Assembly: GCA_032209605.1 (NCBI GenBank)
Contig: JASFXZ010000004.1
Location: 35,994,401 to 36,058,400, forward strand
Direction: 5' to 3'
Length of the DNA stretch: 64,000 bases
Source of the DNA: Mactromeris polynyma
Lineage: Eukaryota > Mollusca > Bivalvia > Venerida > Mactridae
The stretch's first letter is position 1; each line of letters begins with the position of its first letter. The notes under the pieces are model-generated. The model did not search any database and had not been told where the DNA came from. It was given only the letters and a program-made list of their open reading frames with translations. Shown here in pieces: positions 55,912 through 64,000 of this stretch. The translations under genes were made by a program, and so were the position numbers.

Positions 55912-55977
55912 TCACTGTAACTTCAGGAATTCTTTTAATAAATTGTCTTCTACTGCGTCCTCAAACTCCTGGAAATT
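55912..55977 (-). CDS. SH3BGRL-like gene, last coding exon
   Basis: Acceptor CTTATTTCAG. Encodes NFQEFEDAVEDNLLKEFLKL then Q and TGA at 55914-55912. The ending x-(E/D)-F-L-K-L is the family C terminus. Phase 0 matches exon 2. No clear AATAAA is seen on the minus strand just downstream. Confidence 0.88.
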   Translation of the reverse strand, partial: NFQEFEDAVEDNLLKEFLKLQ

Positions 55978-58900
55978 CTGAAATAAGACAACAACAACAA
56001 CTTAATTACACATCGGGCAGCGTTCAGTTACGGCGAACAGTCGCTCAAGCTTTGTTTTGTATCGCTGGCCCACCGGTATCACATTGACTGCACACGGAGA
56101 ACTTAATTGCAAAACGTTACGAAACGTGAGCCGAAATATCTTTACATATATCTAAGTCATCAAGAAGAAATCAATTTAAATAATTTGATATTAAAATTGT
56201 ATTATCTAATAAAATTAAAAGTTTCTTTCATGAACTTTTACAATTATAATACATGTGTTTATAATTGATTTACATAGTTTTTCTCCAAATGTTCCGATAG
56301 CTGGTACATTTAACACATGGATATATGTAAACCTAGAGGCAGAACATTTAACACATATATATATGTAAACATAGAGGCAGTGCAGTTAACACATGGATAT
56401 ATGTAAACCTAGAGGCAGTACGTTTAACTCGTGGATATATGTAAACCTAGAGGCAGTACAGTTAACACGTGGATATATGTAAACCTAGAAGCAGTACATT
56501 TAACTCGTGGATGTATGTAAACCTAGAGGCAGTACAGTTAACACATGGGTATATGTAAACATAGAAGCAGTACATGTAACACGTGGATATATGTATACCT
56601 AGAGGCAGTACATTTAACTCGTGGATGTATGTAAACCTAGAGGCAGTGCAGTTAACACATGGATATATGTAAACATAGAGGCAGTACATTTAACACATGG
56701 ATATATGTAAACCTAGAAGCAGTACATTTAACTCGTGGATGTATGTAAACCTAGAGGCAGTGCAGTTAACACATGGATATATGTAAACATAGAGGCAGTA
56801 CATTTAACTCGTGGATGTGTGTAAACCTAGAGGCAGTACATTTAACTCGTGGATGTGTGTAAACCTAGAGGCAGTACATTTAACTCGTGGATAAATGTAA
56901 ACCTAGAGGCAGTACAGTTAACACATGGGTATATGTAAACATAGAAACAGTACATGCAACACGTGGATATATGTAAACCTAGAGGCAGTACATTAACTCG
57001 TGGATGTATGTAAACCTAGAGGCAGTACAGTTAACACATGGGTATATGTAAACATAGAAACAGTACATGCAACACGTGGATATATGTAAACCTAGAGGCA
57101 GTACATTTAACTCGTGGATGTATGTAAACCTAGAGGCAGTGCAGTTAACACATGGATATATGTAAATCTAGAGGCAGTACATTTAACTCGTGGATATATG
57201 TAAACCTAGAGGCAGTACATGTAACTCGTGGATGTATGTAAACCTAGAGGCAGTACAGTTAACACATGGGTATATGTAAACCTAGAAGCAGTACATGTAA
57301 CACGTGGATATATGTAAACCTAGAGGCAGTACATTTAACTCGTGGATGTATGTAAACCTAGAGGCAGTGCAGTTAACACATGGATATATGTAAACCTAGA
57401 GGCAGTACATTTAACTCCTGGATATATGTAAACCTAGAGGCAGTACATGTAACTCGTGGATGTATGTAAACCTAGAGGCAGTACAGTTAACACATGGGTA
57501 TATGTAAACCTAGAAGCAGTACATGTAACACGTGGATATATGTAAACCTAGAGGCAGTACATTTAACTCGTGGATGTATGTAAACCTAGAGGCAGTGCAG
57601 TTAACACATGGATATATGTAAACCTAGAGACAGTACATGTAACTCGTGGATATATGTAAACCTAGAGGCAGTACATGTAACTCGTGGATGTATGTTAACC
57701 TAGAGGCAGTACAGTTAACACATGGGTATATGTAAACCTAGAAGCAGTACATGTAACACGTGGATATATGTAAACCTAGAGGAAGTGCAGTTAACACATG
57801 GATATATGTAAACCTAGAGGCAGTACATTTAACTCGTGGATATATGTATACCTAGAGGCAGTACAGTTAACACATGGATATATGTAAACCTAGAAGCAGT
57901 ACAGTTAACACATGGATATATGTATACCTAGAGGCAGTACAGTTAACACATGGATATATGTAAACCTAGAAGCAGTTCATGTAACAAGTGGATATATGTA
58001 AACCTAGAGGAAGTGCAGTTAACACGTGGAAATATGTATACCTAGAGGCAGTACAGTTAACACATGGATATATGTATACCTAGAGGCAGTACAGTTAACA
58101 CATGGATATATGTATACCTAGAGGCAGTACAGTTAACACATGGATATATGTAAACCTAGAAGCAGTTCATGTAACAAGTGGATATATGTAAACCTAGAGG
58201 AAGTGCAGTTAACACGTGGATATATGTATACCTAGAGGCAGTACAGTTAACACATGGATATATGTATACCTAGAGGCAGTACAGTTAACACATGGATATA
58301 TGTATACCTAGAGGCAGTACAGTTAACACATGGATATATGTATACCTAGAGGCAGTACAGTTAACACATGGATATATGTAAACCTAGAAGCAGTTCATGT
58401 AACAAGTGGATATATGTAAACCTAGAGGAAGTGCAGTTAACACGTGGATATATGTATACCTAGAGGCAGTACAGTTAACACATGGATATATGTATACCTA
58501 GAGGCAGTACAGTTAACACATGGATATATGTATACCTAGAGGCAGTACAGTTAACACATGGATATATGTATACCTAGAGGCAGTACAGTTAACACATGGA
58601 TATATGTAAACCTAGAAGCAGTTCATGTAACAAGTGGATATATGTAAACCTAGAGGAAGTGCAGTTAACACGTGGATATATGTATACCTAGAGGCAGTAC
58701 AGTTAACACATGGATATATGTATACCTAGAGGCAGTACAGTTAACACATGGATATATGTATACCTAGAGGCAGTACAGTTAACACATGGATATATGTATA
58801 CCTAGAGGCAGTACAGTTAACACATGGATATATGTATACCTAGAGGCAGTACAGTTAACACATGGATATATGTAAACCTAGAAGCAGTTCATGTAACAAG

Positions 58901-61900
58901 TGGATATATGTAAACCTAGAGGAAGTGCAGTTAACACGTGGATATATGTATACCTAGAGGCAGTACAGTTAACACATGGATATATGTATACCTAGAGGCA
59001 GTACAGTTAACACATGGATATATGTATACCTAGAGGCAGTACAGTTAACACATGGATATATGTATACCTAGAGGCAGTACAGTTAACACATGGATATATG
59101 TATACCTAGAGGCAGTACAGTTAACACATGGATATATGTATACCTAGAGGCAGTACAGTTAACACATGGATATATGTAAACCTAGAAGCAGTTCATGTAA
59201 CAAGTGCATATATGTAAACCTAGAGGAAGTGCAGTTAACACGTGGATATATGTATACCTAGAGGCAGTACAGTTAACACATGGATATATGTATACCTAGA
59301 GGCAGTACAGTTAACACATGGATATATGTATACCTAGAGGCAGTACAGTTAACACATGGATATATGTATACCTAGAGGCAGTACAGTTAACACATGGATA
59401 TATGTATACCTAGAGGCAGTACAGTTAACACATGGATATATGTATACCTAGAGGCAGTACAGTTAACACATGGATATATGTATACCTAGAGGCAGTACAG
59501 TTAACACATGGATATATGTAAACCTAGAAGCAGTTCATGTAACAAGTGGATATATGTATACCTAGAGGCAGTACAGTTAACACATGGATATATGTATACC
59601 TAGAGGCAGTACAGTTAACACATGGATATATGTATACCTAGAGGCAGTACAGTTAACACATGGATATATGTATACCTAGAGGCAGTACAGTTAACACATG
59701 GATATATGTATACCTAGAGGCAGTACAGTTAACACATGGATATATGTATACCTAGAGGCAGTACAGTTAACACATGGATATATGTATACCTAGAGGCAGT
59801 ACAGTTAACACATGGATATATGTATACCTAGAGGCAGTACAGTTAACACATGGATATATGTAAACCTAGAAGCAGTTCATGTAACAAGTGGATATATGTA
59901 AACCTAGAGGCAGTCCAGTTAACAAACAGAAATACGTAAAATGCCTTTCAGCAATACGTAAATCCAGCAGTGATTATATGTGTAAGTGATATAATATTAG
60001 ACTAATTTATTTAACATCAAGGCGAATTTACCGATTTACAACACCGCAGCGGGTACCATTTTACTGATGTTTGTCCAAGTAGAATATGTGCATTGTCTCA
60101 CAATGTAGCTTATGTTAGGCAAGTATGATATAAAATTGTGTTACAGCAAATCGACTCTATGTTTCATCGGGTTTAACGCCGTTTCTCAACGATATTTTAC
60201 ATGTAGTTATATACGGCGGCCGGTTCACCTAACCAGTTTTTCCTGGACTGAATTCTAACCAGTACTAACTTACCCTTCCACAAGGAGCCGGCAACTTCTC
60301 CACATGTGGAGGAAAATCGACATTTTAGTAAAATAAATCGACTCTATAACATGCAAGAGTGATTGTGCAATTGGATTCTTAATACAGATAATTAAAACAT
60401 GATACAAATTCTCCCAATCACGTAGAAATAGAGACTTTGCTTATCAAATATAATAATACCATTACGTACGCTGGGAAAAGGCAATCACTTCTTGCCAAGT
60501 AACTTTTAATTCACGAGAAAAGAAAGAATTAGGAAATCGCAAACAATATCTGGGTTGTACAAGAATGTTTTATTGCATTGTTGGGAACAGATGGTGCGTT
60601 GTTTCTCTTTCATATATTATTTATACATGTATCTATAGATTTCCTGATCACTGAACTACGGTAACCACGAACTGATGATTTAGTGCCACCATCCCAATCA
60701 AAGATAATCTAATTGTAGCAAAAAATTAAATCCCAAGAGAATCAATGTGCATACCCGCTAAAATAACTACAATGAATGTAAAAGCCGGTATTTCGTAATG
60801 CCTGATTTTCGAAAAAAGCGAGGAATTTTGGTGGACACATTTGGTTTGAAAATACGTACACTACCATTAGGACCGTTGAAAATTGGTCTTAACATTGAGG
60901 TGGTCTCAATATTGAGAATGAATAAAGATCAGAACTGTCAAAATGGATTTTGAGGTGGTCTTATCATTGAGGTGGTCTTTAAGTGAGGTTTTGCTGTATT
61001 GACAATTTCTTTATGTACGTTGTAAAGTCCCTTTTTCACAAACTATATCAAACTATTTCTGTATTGCAATGTGGCGCAACATTAAACATTCTACTTACCC
61101 CAACATATTTGTCATCATTGAAAATAGCGGGTGGAAGCAGGTCTGGTATTCCCGCCTTTTCTCTCATCACGTCTCGACCTTCTTGATTTTGACAAAGATC
61201 AATTTCTTCAAACAATATTCCCTTCGCTTCAAATACATGTTTGATTCTGTTCTGTTTGTTGAAAATCTGAAATTTAGAGTATTTCTTGACCATAGTTGAA
61301 AATAAATCTTCGTGGAAACAAGTCATACACAGTGCTCAAATAAGCTCAGGAATGAGAGAATGGTATTTTATTGTTGAGTTTCTTTTGTGTGTTGTTTTGC
61401 AGCTGTTGTGGTTGCTATTGCTGTTATTGTTGTTGTTGTTCCTGAAGTTGTTGTTGTTACTGCTGCTGGAATGACCACTAAGTGACATGGTCAGGTCAAA
61501 GGAAAGTAAGAAATTATATAACAGCAAATTACGAGTAGTACAGAGTGTGTTTTATATATCTAACGAATTTCAGATAAAACCACAGGAGATTGTCACGAGT
61601 TCTCTCCCGTTATCCCTTCTAGAGTTATCTCCCTTTATCTCTTGTATATCTGTCTAGAAGGTTTACAAAGTAAGATTATTTTAAAGGACCTGATATGCAT
61701 AGATTTCCTGTTTTTTTCGTGTTTTTGAATAATATAATGTCGATAGTAAATTATTTCTAAAATACCGTTATTGCTAACATGCTGGTCAATGTTTTCTGGA
61801 CATGCTTTCATTGGATGGCCACCTCACGGTTCTCAGGCAATTATACAAGACTCCTAGTAGTACATGTACATATTCTATCAGGGATAAAGGGAAAGAACCC

Positions 61901-62005
61901 TAGAAGGGATAAAGGGAAATAACTCGTGACAATCTCCTGTGATTTATACACTTTAAGTGCAAGTCTACGGGCCGCCAGTGCAGATACCGAAGTAAATATT
62001 AGCAT
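55912..62005 (-). CDS. SH3BGRL-like thioredoxin-fold protein, 3 exons
   Basis: Small cytosolic glutaredoxin-like protein of the SH3BGR/SH3BGRL family. These have a thioredoxin fold but lack the redox CxxC, so an adaptor rather than an enzymatic role is usual. Joined exons give about 95 residues, against 93 for SH3BGRL3. Visible marks are TSVS in the first strand, FEEIDL, D-V-M-R-E-K-A-G, the cis-proline block LLPPAIFNDDKYVG, and the C-terminal EFEDAVEDNLLKEFLKLQ-stop. No CxxC is present. The two downstream exons are secure; the first is inferred from TSVS and phase. Intron 1 carries a foldback element and intron 2 (5.1 kb) is mostly the 38-bp array. The gene lies in the same orientation as the M13 gene, with no sign of a functional link. 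Confidence 0.82.
56304..59926. repeat. 38-bp minisatellite with higher-order structure, about 95 copies
   Basis: Unit GGATATATGTAAACCTAGAG, GCAGTACAGT, TAACACAT with variants. It lies inside intron 2 of the SH3BGRL-like gene. From about 57140 to 57600 a 228-bp (6-mer) higher-order unit recurs. From 57971 onward blocks marked by AGCAGTTCATGTAACAAGTG have lengths 190, 228, 228, 266, 304, 342 and 342 bp, all multiples of 38. Confidence 0.97.
59927..60860. other. Intron 2 of SH3BGRL-like gene outside the array
   Basis: Apart from the mollusc-type repeat at 60168-60320, no feature is recognised. Confidence 0.45.
60168..60320. repeat. Dispersed repeat of mollusc type
   Basis: GGGTTTAACGCCGTTTCTCA, CGGCGGCCGGTTCACCTAAC, CAGTTTTTCCTGGACTGAAT and CTTCTCCACATGTGGAGGAA. 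I recognise this as similar to a repeat seen in bivalve genomes, from memory only. It lies in intron 2 of the SH3BGRL-like gene. Confidence 0.5.
60861..60999. mobile_element. Pogo/Tigger-like MITE copy 6 (5' end worn)
   Basis: Contains AGGACCGTTGAAAATTGGTC and ends AGTGAGGTTTTGCTGTA. Lies in intron 2 of the SH3BGRL-like gene, 100 bp from exon 2. Confidence 0.75.
61099..61266 (-). CDS. SH3BGRL-like gene, exon 2
   Basis: Acceptor TAAATTTCAG, donor GGG|GTAAGT, 56 codons. Encodes IFNKQNRIKHVFEAKGILFE, then EIDLCQNQEGRDVMREKAG and the PPAIFNDDKYVG block. The P-P-x-I-F-N-x-D-x-Y-x-G string is diagnostic of the family. Confidence 0.88.
61400..61474. repeat. (TTG/CTG)n-rich stretch
   Basis: Imperfect trinucleotide repeats just upstream of exon 2 of the SH3BGRL-like gene. 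The Leu- or Asn-rich open frames through it are repeat artefacts. Confidence 0.8.
61581..61942. mobile_element. Foldback MITE, 360-bp copy
   Basis: Arms CACAGGAGATTGTCACGAGT and ACTCGTGACAATCTCCTGTG are perfect over 20 bp and separated by about 320 bp of other sequence. It begins just after the proposed donor of SH3BGRL-like exon 1. Confidence 0.85.
61952..62005 (-). CDS. SH3BGRL-like gene, probable exon 1
   Basis: Encodes MLIFTSVSALAARRLALK, donor AAA|GTGTAT, phase 0. The I-F-T-S-V-S start fits strand 1 of SH3BGRL3-type proteins. Joined to the next exon it makes helix 1 about 6 residues longer than usual, so the donor or the next acceptor may be slightly different. An alternative acceptor at CAAACAG would begin exon 2 at 61251. 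The donor GTGTAT is weak. Confidence 0.55.
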
Positions 62006-62267
62006 TGTTGTATAAGGATGCCAGTTCCCAGACAACGACGTCCACAAAGTTACTTGTCTCCTGGATATAAGTACATGTGTTTTCAGATTTGTAAATTGCG
62101 AATAACTCGCGCAAAACTTAGGGAGTGTGAGGTTTGACCACGAGCATTTTGCGCGAGTACCGGTTGGTAACCAAGAAGGAGTCAACGAGAGTGATTATAG
62201 AAGTTGTAAGAACATGTTTCACATTCGATGTAAAAAGCAAATTGCGTGTTTAACTATGTGTTCCCAG

Positions 62268-62342
62268 ACGTCTGTGTGGGTAGGGTCTGTCTTATATACA
62301 TGTACGTGGCGTTCCCTGTAGCAACGTATTCTCTCTCTTTTA
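62268..62342 (-). repeat. Dispersed element K, end fragment
   Basis: Reads GTACGTGGCGTTCCCTGTAG then CAACGTATTCTCTCTCTT, the reverse complement of the left end of element K. Confidence 0.7.
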
Positions 62343-62890
62343 ACTTTTATCATTTTCATCAGTCGTTCGTGTCAGCAACTTCGTTACAATAGTGTATGCG
62401 GACATGTGTAGGCATCTATAAATAATTATGAATATATATTGATATCGAAGACGACATCATGCGTCTATCAATATTATATTGTAGAAAGTGGAGAGATGAG
62501 AAAACAGCGAACATTGGCTAGGACAAAATGTCAGCCGAAGCATTCCACACCAAATCTTTTAAATCAATGTGTTCCTGTTTCCCAACATCACGCGTGTAGT
62601 TGAGGAATTATCTGATACTGATGAAGACATAGCGTGATTCCTGTAATCAAGCAATTATCACATTAGTGACCAGTCTCACCTACTTGTGGCGGACACACGC
62701 GTTGTTCTCCTTGGTATTTATCTTGAGATTACATCTAATTCCATCACAAGTTGGATACTTTGTACGTGTAAATGTGCTTTTTATCGAATCTATATTCGCA
62801 AATGTTCGTGACTGTTGTTACTTGGTAAGACATATGGCGTTATTATAGGTGGTGTATGGTTGGTCAATGGAATCGAAAATGAACATGCAC

Positions 62891-63033
62891 AGTTCTCTCC
62901 CTTTATCCCTTCTGTAGATATTTCCCTTCATCTTTTCTGTACTATATATACAATGTACATATACTAGAGAAGGGATAAAGGGAGAGAACTCAAAAAAGGG
63001 ATAAAGGGAGAGAACTCGTGACAATCTCCTGTG
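62891..63033. mobile_element. Foldback MITE, left end truncated
   Basis: Left arm begins at AGTTCTCTCCCTTTATCCCT; right arm has a duplicated AAGGGATAAAGGGAGAGAAC block and ends CTCGTGACAATCTCCTGTG. Confidence 0.75.
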
Positions 63034-63311
63034 GGTAGGACATGTCAAATCGCACAAGTCCAGCGTACTACACCCTGGCACTAATGTATCTGTCCTAAAT
63101 ACATCTCTTATAATACAACCACTGAGTTAATGAAGTCTGGTGATAAATCATGAGTGCTAATAAGTTAATTATCATATTCAGTAGTATGTTACCTACAGCC
63201 ATGGTTACACATTTTATTTACACACATGTTGGAATCATTCAAACTGACATCACCTGATGTTTATCGTAATTCCTTTTTATCAATAGATTACGTCCATCCA
63301 CGATATAATTA

Positions 63312-63341
63312 TATCGTTCGTTCGTTCGTTCGTTCGTTCGT
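63312..63341. repeat. (CGTT)n microsatellite
   Basis: About seven copies of CGTT followed by CGTGG. No gene nearby in the window. Confidence 0.9.
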
Positions 63342-63769
63342 GGCAAATTAGCAATACTAGATAAACACTCATGCATCGACAAATCATTTACGATAACATG
63401 TATGTCTCCCTAAAGAAATGGAACACATAAAACTGATCTGTTTATATATATGTGTACAAGACTTCACAGATGCATAATATAAAGGAAACCACAGGCAGCT
63501 TAACCCAAGCAATTCATGCATAAAACAACATATTGTTTGCCAAATTATCATTTATTAATCTTATCTCGGTCTCTGCACATTTGTCGTCTTGGCAATCGTA
63601 ATACTCTATGTATATATGATATAGAGTTCCGATATCCTTCCCAGACAGATCATGTTATGTATTGTGTAATATTATTGATGTGTTTGCCCTGAAATATGTT
63701 TCTAATATTGTATACTACATGTACTGGTTTTGATTCTCTTACAAGAAACGTATGATGATTATTTCAGCG

Positions 63770-63915
63770 CTGCTCGTGGTGGTGGTGGTGCTGTTGGTGG
63801 TGGTGCTGATGCTGATGACGATGCTGGTGACGATGCTATATATGATACTGAACTCAAGATATGTTAACATCATTGCTGATATATAGTTCGACAACAACAA
63901 CAACAACAACAACAT
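63770..63915. repeat. Trinucleotide repeats (GGT/GCT/GAT)n and (CAA)n
   Basis: A GGT-GCT-GAT-rich stretch at 63770-63835 and a CAA run at 63892-63915. Similar GTT/GCT triplets occur at 61400-61475. No supported reading frame. Confidence 0.85.
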
Positions 63916-64000
63916 CTAGACGACGAGGTAGACGATGATAATGGTGAAGTCAATATTCTTTCTGAGGGCACTTGTTTGACGTGTGCTTGTAACCATACCA

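Larger units (their letters stand above)
63034..64000. other. Upstream flank of the SH3BGRL-like gene
   Basis: Microsatellites at 63312 and 63770-63915; no exon or promoter element that I can support. Confidence 0.45.

Noticed and set aside
62678..62720. CAAGTAG|GTGAGA donor as a possible exon (minus)
   Set aside because: The frames before it show no similarity to the family and include a stop.
63189..63204. ATGGCTGTAG|GTAACA as a possible first exon of the SH3BGRL-like gene (minus)
   Set aside because: Only ten coding bases, phase 1 does not fit the next exon, and TSVS is missing.

Overview
The window looks like nuclear DNA of an animal, most likely a bivalve mollusc. It is AT-rich, with small exons in long introns, GT-AG splice sites, many short terminal-inverted-repeat (TIR) elements, tRNA-derived SINE pieces, LINE 3' ends, and a TGACCTTGACCTTTGAC-type dispersed repeat of a kind I associate with bivalves. 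The species assignment is inference; the eukaryotic nature is plain from the splicing.

Two protein genes can be supported, both on the minus strand. Gene 1 runs from a start codon at 36920 leftwards out of the window. It is an M13 zinc metalloprotease (neprilysin / endothelin-converting-enzyme family). I could place 20 coding exons whose phases all join, giving 713 codons from the cytoplasmic N terminus, through a type II membrane anchor, to the FFINFAH segment just before the C-terminal exon or exons. Only about 45 residues, judged from the family's usual length, should lie left of position 1. Gene 2 (62005 to 55912) is a small thioredoxin-fold protein of the SH3BGRL/glutaredoxin-like family. 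Two exons are secure and a 5' exon is probable.

The rest is introns and intergenic DNA filled by repeats. Five minisatellite arrays occupy about 15% of the window: a 26-bp unit at 4014-4765, a 34-bp (2 x 17) unit at 7776-10759, another 26-bp unit at 25489-25860, a 51/53-bp unit at 38944-41160, and a 38-bp unit at 56304-59926. The 34-bp array fills an entire intron of gene 1, and both splice sites of that intron lie in repeat-like sequence. The 38-bp array fills most of an intron of gene 2 and has higher-order blocks that grow stepwise from 5 to 9 monomers. The 26-bp array at 4014 appears to come from an internal segment of a dispersed element present in seven other places.

Several TIR families recur: a pogo/Tigger-like element (ends ACAGTAAAACCTCA), a foldback element (GGAGATTGTCACGAG), a CRE-motif-bearing element (TGACGTCA), a GTTCCCACATCTACAA element, and single elements at 18857, 22950, 45838, 49462 and 54521. 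A 3.4-kb long-inverted-repeat element with nested insertions sits in intron 11 of gene 1. Two LINE C-terminal fragments (21934-22613 and 41469-41634) are degenerate.

I found no convincing novel multigene system. The most unusual content is the minisatellite biology: origin from a transposon, a complete intron made of repeat, and graded higher-order growth.
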